Below, in pieces: positions 8,427 to 17,063 of a stretch of 64,000 bases of DNA. Origin of the DNA: RYN-230 sp963841695 (GTDB lineage: Bacteria > Actinomycetota > Actinomycetes > Streptosporangiales > Streptosporangiaceae). The translations under genes and the position numbers were made by a program. Every line of letters starts with the position of its first letter. Within the stretch, counting starts at the first letter, position 1. The DNA lies in the NCBI GenBank assembly GCA_963841695.1, contig CAWJDQ010000002.1, positions 434,001-498,000 on the forward strand, written 5' to 3'. The notes beneath the pieces are model-generated. The model was not told the DNA's origin and made no database searches. It saw only the letters and a list, made by a program, of their open reading frames with translations.

Positions 8427-9914
8427 ATGGGCATATCGGAGCGGCTGCGCGACACGCCGACCTTCGACCCTGAGGCGCCCGCACTGCACTACCGGGGGTC
8501 GTGGCGCCCATGGCGCTACTACTCAGAAGTGACGACCCGGCTGGACGAGACGCTGTCAGCGCTCGGAGCCGGCAAAGGGGCCCCCGTGGGGCTGCTGCCC
8601 CGCAACACCCCGGCTGCGGTGGCGGCAGCGGTCGCTATCCTGGCTAGCGGCCGCTGCATCGTCTGCGTCAGCCCACTCAACGGCGACAGCAAGGTGGCGG
8701 CGGACATCGAGGCCCTGGACCTAGCCGTGATCGTGGGCGATGACGCCGACTGGCAGCGTGACGCCCTCACTGAGGCGGCCGCCCGCAGCGACACCATCAC
8801 GATCGGCGTGGCGGACGACAGCGACGAGCCGGTCCGGACCCGGGCTGGGCACGTCCTCAAGAGCGTGGCTGACCGGCCCGGCGACGCGCTCGAAATGCTG
8901 ACCAGCGGCACGACCGGGCCCCCGCGGCGTGTCACCTGGAGTTATGAGCGGCTGGACCGGACGATCGACGCTGCTGCGAAGCATTTCTACCGCAACGCGG
9001 CGCTAGCCGAACGGACGCTTCCGTCCAGCCCCGATGTTGTATGGACCCCTATGGTTCACATGAGCGGCATGTGGACTGTGCTCCAGTGTGTGGCCGAGGG
9101 CCGGAAGGTCGTGTTGCTCGCGAAGTTCGAACCGCACGCCTGGGCCAAAGCCGTCCAGGCTCACAAACCGAAGGCTGTCGGGCTCGCGCCAACCGCGATG
9201 CGGATGGTGCTGGACGCCGGAATCCCACCGGAGGCGCTGGCTTCGCTCAAGGCGGTGCGCAGCGGATCCGCTGCGTTGCCCATCGATTTGCAGAGCAAGT
9301 TCGAGGACACCTACGGGGTGCCCGTGCTGACCGTCTACGGTGCCACTGAGTTCGCCGGCGCGGCCACCAGTTGGACACTGGCCGACCATCAGAAGTACGG
9401 CGCCGAGAAGCGCGGCAGTTCCGGTCGCGCCCTCCCGGGCGTCGAACTCCGGGTCGTCAACCGCGGCACGCATACGCCTCTCCCGGCCGGGAGTGAAGGC
9501 CTCCTGGAAGTCAGGATGCCGTCCGCCGGCTGGATGCGCACGTCCGACGTAGCCATGCTGGACGGTGACGGTTTCCTCTGGATCCGGGGCCGCGAAGACG
9601 ACGCCATCCTGCGCGGGGGCTTTAAGGTCGATCCGCGCAAGGTGGAGCGCGTGCTCCTGGAGCACCCCAGCGTGCTGGAGGCGGCGGTGGTCGGGATCCC
9701 CGACGACCGGCTAGGGGCGGTGCCAGCCGCGGTCGTCGTCCTGCGATCGGACGTCCCGGCTCGGGCGACCCCGGACCAGCTGATCGGCTGGACTCGGGAC
9801 CGGGCCGCGCCTTATGAGGTACCGACCCGGATCACGATCGCTGCTGAGCTTCCCCGGACGGTATCGCAGAAGATAAGCCGCGATGGCGTCGTCGCTCTGG
9901 TTACAGCACCGTAA
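8427..9914 (+). CDS. AMP-forming acyl-CoA ligase
   Basis: 495-residue ANL-family ligase activating a carboxylate to its CoA thioester. ATG chosen at 8427. Seen: P-loop LTSGTTGPPRR, aromatic motif VYGATEFAG, the hinge region RTSDVAMLDGDGFLWIRGRE followed by DDAILRGGFKVDP, and the C-terminal catalytic lysine in TVSQKISRDG. No carrier domain is fused, so this is a catabolic ligase rather than an NRPS module. It heads a plus-strand run with a hydratase, a DUF35 protein and a thiolase. Confidence 0.88.
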   Translation: MGISERLRDTPTFDPEAPALHYRGSWRPWRYYSEVTTRLDETLSALGAGKGAPVGLLPRNTPAAVAAAVAILASGRCIVCVSPLNGDSKVAADIEALDLAVIVGDDADWQRDALTEAAARSDTITIGVADDSDEPVRTRAGHVLKSVADRPGDALEMLTSGTTGPPRRVTWSYERLDRTIDAAAKHFYRNAALAERTLPSSPDVVWTPMVHMSGMWTVLQCVAEGRKVVLLAKFEPHAWAKAVQAHKPKAVGLAPTAMRMVLDAGIPPEALASLKAVRSGSAALPIDLQSKFEDTYGVPVLTVYGATEFAGAATSWTLADHQKYGAEKRGSSGRALPGVELRVVNRGTHTPLPAGSEGLLEVRMPSAGWMRTSDVAMLDGDGFLWIRGREDDAILRGGFKVDPRKVERVLLEHPSVLEAAVVGIPDDRLGAVPAAVVVLRSDVPARATPDQLIGWTRDRAAPYEVPTRITIAAELPRTVSQKISRDGVVALVTAP

Positions 9915-9959
9915 CCCCGGACCGCATCACGCACCCGGACTCCATACGGAAGGACGCAG

Positions 9960-10760
9960 ATGGACGAGATCACTGAGGGGGATGTCCTCGTTCATCGAGA
10001 CGGCGATGTCCATGTCATCACGCTGAACCGCCCGGAACGGCTGAACGCCGTCACAACTGATATGCATCGCGACCTGGAGCATGTCTTCCGCGAGGTGGAC
10101 CGCGACCCAGACAGCCGGGCCGTGCTCGTGACCGGAGCCGGCCGTGCGTTCTGCGCCGGCGGAGACCTCAAGGCCATGCAGCGTGGCGGCCGGGCCGGGT
10201 TCAGCCACAACCGGCCGGTCGTCAAATCCGCCGGGCGCGACCTTTTCCTGGTCATGCTCAACATGGAGAAGCCCTCCGTCGCCGCGGTCAATGGGCCGGC
10301 CATCGGACTGGGAGCGACCATCGCACTGTCGATGGACTGCATCGTGATGGCGGAGGAGGCCTGTCTCGGCGACGCCCATATCGACGCCGGCCTGGTGGCT
10401 GGCGACGGCGGAACTATCCTCTGGCCACTGCTCGTGGGACCGCACCGGGCGAAGGAAATGCTGATGAGCGGGCGCAAGGTCTACGGGCCTGAGGCCGGAG
10501 GGATGGGACTGGTCAACCACGTGGTCCCCGGAGACAAGCTCCTGGAGTCCGCGATGGGGCTGGCCAACACCTTTGCCGCCAAGGCGCCCTGGGCCTGCCG
10601 GGCGACCAAGGTTGCTATCAACTTCGATCTGGTGCAGCGCGCCACCATGCTCCTGGAGATCGCGATGTCGTACGAGGGCCATTCCGCCCGCAAGGAAGAC
10701 CACAAGGAAGCACTAGCCGCCTTTGTCCAGAAGCGGCGGGCCCAGTTCACCGGCCGGTGA
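9960..10760 (+). CDS. Enoyl-CoA hydratase family protein
   Basis: 266-residue crotonase-fold protein. Seen: ITLNRPERLNAVT, AFCAGGDLKAM (oxyanion hole), NGPAIGLGATIALSMDCIVMA and LGDAHIDAGLVAGDGG. The catalytic-glutamate position of classical hydratases is not the usual PEV triad (IDAGLVAGD instead), so hydratase, isomerase or C-C lyase activity are all possible. Starts 45 bases after the ligase with AAGGACGCAG upstream. The ligase-hydratase-DUF35-thiolase order suggests one CoA-dependent chain-shortening round. Confidence 0.82.
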   Translation: MDEITEGDVLVHRDGDVHVITLNRPERLNAVTTDMHRDLEHVFREVDRDPDSRAVLVTGAGRAFCAGGDLKAMQRGGRAGFSHNRPVVKSAGRDLFLVMLNMEKPSVAAVNGPAIGLGATIALSMDCIVMAEEACLGDAHIDAGLVAGDGGTILWPLLVGPHRAKEMLMSGRKVYGPEAGGMGLVNHVVPGDKLLESAMGLANTFAAKAPWACRATKVAINFDLVQRATMLLEIAMSYEGHSARKEDHKEALAAFVQKRRAQFTGR

Positions 10761-10764
10761 CCAG

Positions 10765-11190
10765 TTGACCCGGATCCCCTACATCGATTATCTGGTCCTG
10801 GAGCCTGACCCGTACCTGATCGGGAACCGCTGCAGTTCTTGCCAGGCCCTGTATCTGGACCGCAGGAATGCCTGCGCACGCTGCGGAGGCCGAGACTTTG
10901 AGACTGCCGAGCTGGCCCGCACCGGGTCAATCCGTGCCTTCACTGTCGTTCACCGGGCTACGCCCGACGTCGCCGTCCCGTACGTATCCATCATCGTCAA
11001 CCTCGACGGTGGAGGCACGGTCAAGGGCAACCTCGTCGGCTCCGATCACGACCCGGCAGGCATTCCGCTGGGCGGCCGGGTACGGCTGACGACGCGGACC
11101 GCCGCTGAGGACGCCGAAGGCACACAGGCGGTAACGTTCGCGTTCCGGCTCGAACCCGCCAGTGACAGTACCGACACGAGCAGGGATTGA
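10765..11190 (+). CDS. DUF35 OB-fold / zinc-ribbon acyl-CoA-associated protein
   Basis: About 141 residues. Four-cysteine zinc ribbon (CSSC, then CARCGG) is followed by an OB fold (TGSIRAFTVVHRATPDVAVPYVSIIVNLDGGG). DUF35 proteins partner thiolase-fold enzymes; in ChsH2 the DUF35 domain binds the steroid aldolase Ltp2. TTG at 10765 is the likely start, four bases after the hydratase stop; an alternative in-frame TTG at 10723 would overlap it. The next gene, a thiolase, starts four bases after its stop. Confidence 0.8.
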   Translation: MTRIPYIDYLVLEPDPYLIGNRCSSCQALYLDRRNACARCGGRDFETAELARTGSIRAFTVVHRATPDVAVPYVSIIVNLDGGGTVKGNLVGSDHDPAGIPLGGRVRLTTRTAAEDAEGTQAVTFAFRLEPASDSTDTSRD

Positions 11191-11194
11191 AGCC

Positions 11195-12394
11195 ATGGGC
11201 GAAACAGTCTGGATCATAGGCACCGCGATGACACGGTTCCAGCGTTACCCGGACAAGGACTCGATCGACCTGGCCAGCCAGGCCACCCTGGACGCCTTCG
11301 ACGACGCCGGAGTTACGATCCGCGACATCGACCTGATCGCAGCCGGCTCACTGTTCGAGACGAGTGGCGCCGGCCAGCGGCTGCAGAAGCAGATTGGGCA
11401 GACAGGCGTGCCCGTCTACAACGTCGCCAATGCTTGCGCGACGGGGGCAACTGCGTTCCGGGTCGCCGTGCTGGCCATCAAGGCCGGTGAGGCTGACACC
11501 GCGCTCGCTGTCGGGTTCGAGCAGATGGGCAAGGCCGGCCTGCTCGGCGCATCCGCTCCTCTCGACAGCTCGAAGCCGTTCCGCCGGGCCGGCCGGTACG
11601 GGGCGGTCGGCCCGATCGAGGGCTACCTCGGGACCAGCCTCATGCCCGGAACATTCGCGATGTCGGGCATGGAATACGCCCACCAGCATGACGGCGTCGG
11701 CTTCGAGCAGTTCGCGAAGGTGGCCGAGAAGAACCACGCTCACTCCGCGCTTAACCCGCTCGCACAGTACCGCAAGGCTTTCAGCCTTGAAGAGGTCATG
11801 CACGCCGAGATGATTGCCTATCCCAACACGATCCTGATGTGCTGCCCGACAGCGGACGGGGCGGCGGCAGCAGTGGTGGTGAGCGAGGCCAAGCTGCGAA
11901 CCCTGCCCCTGTCCGCCCAGCGGCGCGCGGTCAAGGTCTCGGCGTCGATCCTGACCAGCGATCCGTATGTGGACGGCGGCAATGTCCAGTACGACGTGAA
12001 CACCCTGACCCGCTTGGCAGCCGACCAGGCGTACGAGGCCGCGGGCGTCTCCCCAGCAGATCTCGACCTTGTCGAGCTGCACGACTGCTTCGCCACCGCC
12101 GAGTTGCGTCATTACGACAACCTCAGGCTGTGCCCGGAGGGCGGCGCGGGCGAGTGGATTGACAAGCGCGGGCCCTGGCGAGACGGCCAGATCCCAGTTA
12201 ACGTCTCGGGCGGGCTGCTGTCCAAAGGCCACCCGCTGGGTGCGACCGGGATCGCGAACCTCTACGAGGTGGCGACCCACCTGCGCGGCGAGGCAGGCGA
12301 CAGGCAGATTCACGGTGCCCGGGTGGGCCTCACGCATGTCATTGGCCTGGGAAGCTCGTGCGCAGTGCACATCCTCGAAAAAGCCGCGGCCTGA
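11195..12394 (+). CDS. SCP2/SCPx-type thiolase
   Basis: 399-residue thiolase. ATG at 11195 with AGGGATTGAAG upstream. The nucleophilic cysteine is present in NVANACATGATAF, and the C-terminal GGLLSKGHPLGATGIAN supplies the general-base histidine, so it should be a genuine thiolase, cleaving 3-ketoacyl-CoA. It belongs to the SCP2/lipid-transfer-protein class (WIIGTAMTRFQRYPDKD start, DLDLVELHDCFA). Coupled to the DUF35 gene just upstream, which likely stabilises or feeds it. Convergent with the next acyl-CoA dehydrogenase, 19 bases away. Confidence 0.87.
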   Translation: MGETVWIIGTAMTRFQRYPDKDSIDLASQATLDAFDDAGVTIRDIDLIAAGSLFETSGAGQRLQKQIGQTGVPVYNVANACATGATAFRVAVLAIKAGEADTALAVGFEQMGKAGLLGASAPLDSSKPFRRAGRYGAVGPIEGYLGTSLMPGTFAMSGMEYAHQHDGVGFEQFAKVAEKNHAHSALNPLAQYRKAFSLEEVMHAEMIAYPNTILMCCPTADGAAAAVVVSEAKLRTLPLSAQRRAVKVSASILTSDPYVDGGNVQYDVNTLTRLAADQAYEAAGVSPADLDLVELHDCFATAELRHYDNLRLCPEGGAGEWIDKRGPWRDGQIPVNVSGGLLSKGHPLGATGIANLYEVATHLRGEAGDRQIHGARVGLTHVIGLGSSCAVHILEKAAA

Positions 12395-12413
12395 CGTACC
12401 CGTCCGCTCGCGC

Positions 12414-13535
12414 TCACAGGCCGATCTGCTCGGCGATCCAGGCCCGGTGAGCTGCGGCCGTTCCACCGAGGAGCTGCAGCGCCTTGGCGCGGCGGAAATA
12501 CAGGTGCGCATCGTGTTCCCACGTGTACCCGATCCCGCCATGGATCTGGATGTTCTCGGCCGCCGCCCGGAAGCACTGATCCGACGCGTACGACTTCGCT
12601 ACCGCGGCGGCCAAGGGCAGATCAGGGGAGTCAGTGGCGGCGAGACGGCTTACCGACCACAGCGCAGCCTCAATGGACTCGGCGGCCACGAGCATCTGCG
12701 CGCATTTATGCTTAATAGCCTGGAAGCTGCCGATGGGCCGGCCAAACTGCTCTCGCGTCTTCGCATACGCAACGGCCATGTCCATGCACTCGCGAGTGAC
12801 TCCGGCCATCTCGGCCACGTACGCCACAAGGGCCCGGTTGCGTACTTGCGCCAGCAGGACCGCGGCCTCTGTCCGCAGCCGGATCGCCTGCGCCGGCGCA
12901 GCCCGGAACTCAAGATGCGCCATCTCGCGGGTCAGATCGAGGCCGGCCAGGCGGCGGCGCAGAACCTCCGGACGGCTCGCGTGGACAAGGTACACCCCCA
13001 GCCCGTCCGGTCCGACCGCCGCCACGATCAGCAGGTCCGCCGAGAAACCGTCGACCACCCCGGGCGAGACCCCATCCAGCCGCCAGTCATTCCCGCTGTG
13101 CGACGCTTTGATGCTCACCCCGGCCGGCGTGAAAAAGCCAGAATCTGGGCCCATCACCACCGCAGCCGTCGTCGACCCGGCGGCCACCCCTGGCAGGACC
13201 TCGCCACAGATGTCCTCGTCGCCGCTGCGGACCAGCATCTCGATCGCCAGTGCCACGGACAGGTATGGGGTCATGACCAAGGCCCGGCCGAGTTCTTCGA
13301 GGACCACGCTGAGCTCGACGGCCGATAGGCTGGCGCCGCCCCATCGCTCAGGCACTGTCAGCGCGGGAAGCCCTAGCTCGTCCGCCATGGAAGCCCACAG
13401 CGCACCGTCGTATCCCGCCCCTGAGCTGACCAGCTTCCTGGTTACGGCCATCGGCGAACGGTCCGAGATGTAATCGCGGATCGCTGTCCGCAGTGCCATA
13501 CGTTCGTCGCTCGTGGCGCCCGGCGGGACGGTCAC
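12414..13535 (-). CDS. Acyl-CoA dehydrogenase, partner-type (beta) chain
   Basis: 373 residues from the GTG at 13535, preceded by a perfect AGGAGG seven bases away. Acyl-CoA dehydrogenase fold with RPIGSFQAIKHKCAQMLV and IQIHGGIGYTWEHDAHLYF, ending in RRAKALQLLGG rather than the usual GTSEIQ flavin loop. This signature is typical of the non-identical partner in heterotetrameric FadE enzymes (for example the steroid side-chain dehydrogenases). It is divergent from the alpha-type chain at 13651; the two may form one enzyme, or it may pair with the chain at 15880. Confidence 0.83.
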   Translation of the reverse strand: MTVPPGATSDERMALRTAIRDYISDRSPMAVTRKLVSSGAGYDGALWASMADELGLPALTVPERWGGASLSAVELSVVLEELGRALVMTPYLSVALAIEMLVRSGDEDICGEVLPGVAAGSTTAAVVMGPDSGFFTPAGVSIKASHSGNDWRLDGVSPGVVDGFSADLLIVAAVGPDGLGVYLVHASRPEVLRRRLAGLDLTREMAHLEFRAAPAQAIRLRTEAAVLLAQVRNRALVAYVAEMAGVTRECMDMAVAYAKTREQFGRPIGSFQAIKHKCAQMLVAAESIEAALWSVSRLAATDSPDLPLAAAVAKSYASDQCFRAAAENIQIHGGIGYTWEHDAHLYFRRAKALQLLGGTAAAHRAWIAEQIGL

Positions 13536-13603
13536 TATCGTCCTCCTCAGGCCGTGCCCCGGTGGATAGCAGCGGCCTTCCTGTGGACAGCTCATGCGTC
13601 TTG

Positions 13604-13630
13604 TATAATAATAGCAAACAGTAAGCTATT
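13604..13630. promoter_or_regulatory. AT-rich divergent promoter with inverted repeat
   Basis: A perfect TATAAT lies at 13604-13609 on the plus strand, followed by the inverted repeat AATAGC-N9-GCTATT (13610-13615 and 13625-13630). It sits between two divergent acyl-CoA dehydrogenase genes and stands out from the GC-rich surroundings. A repressor site is inferred; the regulator is unknown. Confidence 0.5.
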
Positions 13631-13650
13631 TAAAGAACGAACGGAGGACC

Positions 13651-14826
13651 GTGGACCTGCAACTGTCGGCCGCGGACACTGAGTTCCGGCACGAGGTCCG
13701 CGACTGGCTGGCCGACAATATTCCCCGGGAACGAGTTCCACAGCACGGTCCCGACAAGCGGGCCTTCGAACTCACGTGGCAGCGTCAGCAGTTCGACGCT
13801 GGGTGGGCCGGGATCAACTGGCCGGAGGAGTTCGGCGGCCGCGGACTTTCGCTGACTCAGCAGATGATCTGGTTCGAGGAGTACTCCTGGGCGGACGGGC
13901 CGGATGTGAACGTCTGTTTCTGTGCCCTCAACCACGCAGGGCCTACTCTCATAGCCCGTGCGAGCACCTCGGTGAAGGCGGAGCACCTGCCACTGATCCT
14001 CCGCGGGGAGGCCGTGTGGTCGCAGGGGTTCTCCGAACCCGGAGCGGGCAGCGATCTCGCGGCCATCTCCACGCGCGCGACCGTCGACGGCGACCATCTC
14101 ATCATTAACGGCCAGAAGACCTGGACCAGCTACGCCGAGCTTTCGGACTACCAGGAACTGCTCGTGCGGACCGGCAGCGAGCCGCGTCGGCATGACGGTC
14201 TTACCTGGGTCATCTGCGACATGCGCACGCCAGGCATTGACATCCGGCCTATCAAGACGATCACCGGCGAGGACCATTTCTGCGAAGTCTTCTACGACGA
14301 CGTCGCGATCCCGGTGACCAACGTCGTCGGCGAGATCGGCCAGGGGTGGAGCGTCGCAATGTCCACCCTGTCGTTCGAGCGGGGAACGGCCTTCATCCGG
14401 GAGCAGGTCAAGACCCTGCGACAGGTGGAGGAGCTGCTCCAGCTCGCCCGTACCACGACCGACATCCGCGGCCGCCCGGTCATGGCGGATGAGTCCATCG
14501 CGACGCGGCTGGCCACGGTCAGGGCCGAAGCTCAAGCCCTGTCCGCCCTGACCCTTGCGATGATCAGCCGTAACGCCCGCCGCGACCAGCCAGGCGCTGA
14601 CGGCTCAATGGTCCGGGTTTTCTTTTCGACCCTGCACCAGCGGATCGCGCGCCTAGCCATGGACGTCCTGGGGTCAGCGGGCCTCGAGCAGACCGAGCGC
14701 GGCGGCCCCAATAGCTGGTCGGAAGAATACCTGCACAGTTACGCGGCGACCATCGCGGCAGGCAGCGTTGACATTCAACGCAACATCATCGCCGGGCGCG
14801 TGCTCGGCCTGCCCCGAGGGCGGTGA
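13651..14826 (+). CDS. Acyl-CoA dehydrogenase, catalytic-type (alpha) chain
   Basis: 391 residues, GTG start after ACGGAGGACC. Seen: WPEEFGGRGLS, WSQGFSEPGAGSDLAA, NGQKTWTSYAELSD, LSFERGTAFIREQ, and the C-terminal flavin loop TIAAGSVDIQRNIIAGRVLGLPRG. This is the alpha-type chain of heteromeric FadE enzymes. Its stop lies nine bases before the start of the smaller partner chain at 14836, the standard alpha-beta arrangement of alpha2beta2 steroid side-chain dehydrogenases. Confidence 0.86.
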   Translation: MDLQLSAADTEFRHEVRDWLADNIPRERVPQHGPDKRAFELTWQRQQFDAGWAGINWPEEFGGRGLSLTQQMIWFEEYSWADGPDVNVCFCALNHAGPTLIARASTSVKAEHLPLILRGEAVWSQGFSEPGAGSDLAAISTRATVDGDHLIINGQKTWTSYAELSDYQELLVRTGSEPRRHDGLTWVICDMRTPGIDIRPIKTITGEDHFCEVFYDDVAIPVTNVVGEIGQGWSVAMSTLSFERGTAFIREQVKTLRQVEELLQLARTTTDIRGRPVMADESIATRLATVRAEAQALSALTLAMISRNARRDQPGADGSMVRVFFSTLHQRIARLAMDVLGSAGLEQTERGGPNSWSEEYLHSYAATIAAGSVDIQRNIIAGRVLGLPRGR

Positions 14827-14835
14827 CGACACACC

Positions 14836-15864
14836 ATGGATCTGCTGCTGGATACCGACCAGGAACTCATCGCGGACTCGGTACGCGGCCTGCTTGATGC
14901 GATCTCCCCGCCCAGCCGGCTCCGGGCGCTGCCCGCAGGGGGGCCAGTCGCCGACCCTGAGCTGTGGAAGCTGGCCGCCGAGCAGGGCTGGTTCGGACTC
15001 GACCTCCCGACCGATATGGGCGGGGCGGGGCTAGGGCTCGCGGAACAGGTGCTGCTGTTCCGCGAGCTGGGGCGGCATCTGACCGCCGGTCCCTACCTCG
15101 GTACTGCTATCGCCGCGCACGTCACGGCGGGCACTGGCCGCACGGACCTTATGGACAGGATCGTCCGAGGCGACCTGCGTGTCGGGCTCTGCCTGCCGAC
15201 CACGGGGACCCGGCTGGATAATCTTGCCGGGCATCGGCTCCTGACCTATGACGCAGACGACGCGGACGCCTACGTCTGCGTCACACCCGAGGGCAGCGCC
15301 CTGCTAACTGCGGATGATGTATCCCTCGTTACCCGGCGGACCTGTATCGACATCGCCTCACGATGGGCCGAGCTTGAGGTGTCAGCCGCCCCGGCCCTGA
15401 TTCTCCCCGACGAGCGTTACGGTGCGCTGGACTTCGGCCGGGTGCTCGTGTCGGCCATGCTGTCGGGCATTGCTGGCGAGACTGCCCGGCAGAGTGCCGA
15501 GTACGCCAAGGTCCGGGTGCAGTTCGGGGTGCCGATCGGAAGCTTCCAGGCGGTGCAGCACCGCTGCTCCGAGCAGGCCATCCGGGCCGCAGCAGCGGCC
15601 GACCTTGTCACGCTAGCCGCCCTCACGCTGGCGTCCGCCCAGCCCAACGGCCGGCTCCTGGCCGCCTCTGCCTCCCTCGTCACCGCCGAGTATGCGATCG
15701 AGAACTGCAGGGACAATATCCAGAACCACGGCGGTATTGGCTATACCTACGAGCACGACGCGCACCTATTCCTCAAGCGGAGTCATGTCCTGGCCCTAAT
15801 CCTGGAAGGATCCCGGGAGAAGTGCGATGCCGTGCTGGACGCGCCTCTGCGCCGCAGCGTCTGA
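14836..15864 (+). CDS. Acyl-CoA dehydrogenase, partner-type (beta) chain
   Basis: 342 residues, shorter than a homomeric acyl-CoA dehydrogenase. Seen: LGLAEQVLLFRELGRHLTAGP, VPIGSFQAVQHRCSEQAI and NHGGIGYTYEHDAHLFLKRS, ending without the GTSEIQ loop. Pairs with the chain ending at 14826. It converges with the alpha-type chain at 15880. Confidence 0.85.
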   Translation: MDLLLDTDQELIADSVRGLLDAISPPSRLRALPAGGPVADPELWKLAAEQGWFGLDLPTDMGGAGLGLAEQVLLFRELGRHLTAGPYLGTAIAAHVTAGTGRTDLMDRIVRGDLRVGLCLPTTGTRLDNLAGHRLLTYDADDADAYVCVTPEGSALLTADDVSLVTRRTCIDIASRWAELEVSAAPALILPDERYGALDFGRVLVSAMLSGIAGETARQSAEYAKVRVQFGVPIGSFQAVQHRCSEQAIRAAAAADLVTLAALTLASAQPNGRLLAASASLVTAEYAIENCRDNIQNHGGIGYTYEHDAHLFLKRSHVLALILEGSREKCDAVLDAPLRRSV

Positions 15865-15879
15865 GACAGATCCGGCGCC

Positions 15880-17004
15880 TCAGCTCCTGGGCAGGCCGAG
15901 GACGCGCTCGGCCAGCACATCGCGGATGATCTCGGTCGTCCCCGCGGCAATGGTTGACGACCGGGTCCGCAAGAACCTCTCCACAGCCTCGGATGTCGCC
16001 GGGGCGGTCAGCCCGCCTGCCCCGAGTAGATCGAAGTGTGTCTCGCCCAGCCGCTGGATGACCTGGCTCCAGGCCAGCTTGATCACAGATTGCGCGGGTC
16101 CTGGCTCGGTCCCGTCCACCACCTCGGCGAGGACACGCTCGCCGAGAAGGGCGAGAATTCTGGCCTCCACGAAGATTTCCGTGAAGGCGTCGCGGAGGAC
16201 CGGGTCGCTAACCCCGTCCGGGAGTTCGGCGATAGTTCTCATCACGTCACGCTCGAGCCGGGCGGCCTGCGTGATAACTCCCGTGCGTTCGTACCCGAGG
16301 GTAGTCCTGGCCACCCGCCAGCCCTGATTGAGCGGTCCGAGCAGCGCGCTACGGGGGACACGGACATCGGTGAAGAACAGCTCGGCGAAGGCCCAGTGTC
16401 CGGTCATCTGACGAAGTGGGCGCCGTTCGACTCCGGGCAGATCCATGGGTATCAGAAGGACGCTCAGCCCGTGGTGCTTGGGAGCGCTGCGGTCCGTACG
16501 GGCGAGCAGCATGCAGTGTGTCGCGTCCATTCCGTCTGACGTCCACACCTTCTGGCCGTTGAGAACGAATCCGCCATCACTCTCATCCGCACGCATGCGC
16601 AGCGATGCGAGGTCGCTCCCCGCGTCGGGCTCACTGAATCCCTGGCACCAGACGTGCTCCGCGGACAGGAGCTGCGGCAGCAGCTTCTTCTGGTTCGGCG
16701 TTCCCCAGGCCATGATCGTCGGACCAACATTGCTGATACCGAGGACTCCGGCCATCACCGGGGCGTCGGCTTTCGCCAGCTCCTCGTCACAGCGGACGGT
16801 GTCGAAAACCGCCAGGCCGCGGCCTCCGAACTCGGTCGGCCAGGCGGGCGCCACCCATCCGCCGACATGCATCGCCTGCTGCCAGCCGACACGCGATTCG
16901 AACGTGGTGGCTGTGCCCCACTGGCTGCGGTGGGCTGGGAGCGCCGTAACCAGGAACCTGCGCAGCTCCAGTGCGCTTGCGCTAGTGCCGCCGCCTGCCT
17001 CCAT
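15880..17004 (-). CDS. Acyl-CoA dehydrogenase, catalytic-type (alpha) chain
   Basis: 374 residues from the ATG at 17004, with GGAGGGAG upstream. Seen: WPTEFGGRGLAVFD, WCQGFSEPDAGSDLASLRM, NGQKVWTSDGMDATHCMLLARTD, TLGYERTGVITQAARLE and TIAAGTTEIIRDVLAERVLGLPRS. It has no partner-type gene directly downstream; the beta-type chain at 12414 is the nearest unpaired candidate. Divergent from the thioesterase at 17064, with an AT-rich stretch at 17021-17041 between. Confidence 0.85.
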   Translation of the reverse strand: MEAGGGTSASALELRRFLVTALPAHRSQWGTATTFESRVGWQQAMHVGGWVAPAWPTEFGGRGLAVFDTVRCDEELAKADAPVMAGVLGISNVGPTIMAWGTPNQKKLLPQLLSAEHVWCQGFSEPDAGSDLASLRMRADESDGGFVLNGQKVWTSDGMDATHCMLLARTDRSAPKHHGLSVLLIPMDLPGVERRPLRQMTGHWAFAELFFTDVRVPRSALLGPLNQGWRVARTTLGYERTGVITQAARLERDVMRTIAELPDGVSDPVLRDAFTEIFVEARILALLGERVLAEVVDGTEPGPAQSVIKLAWSQVIQRLGETHFDLLGAGGLTAPATSEAVERFLRTRSSTIAAGTTEIIRDVLAERVLGLPRS

Positions 17005-17063
17005 GCCGCTCCCTCCGTGCAAGTATCATAATATAACTTTTTGAATCCCGGCTGGAGGGCTAC

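Noticed and set aside
8427..12394. Ligase, thiolase and DUF35 as a polyketide or non-ribosomal peptide cluster
   Set aside because: No carrier protein, ketosynthase modules or condensation domains; the ligase is stand-alone and neighbours are beta-oxidation enzymes.
11348..13328. Long antisense frames over the thiolase and dehydrogenase
   Set aside because: Mirror frames of strong thiolase and acyl-CoA dehydrogenase genes, typical in high-GC DNA.
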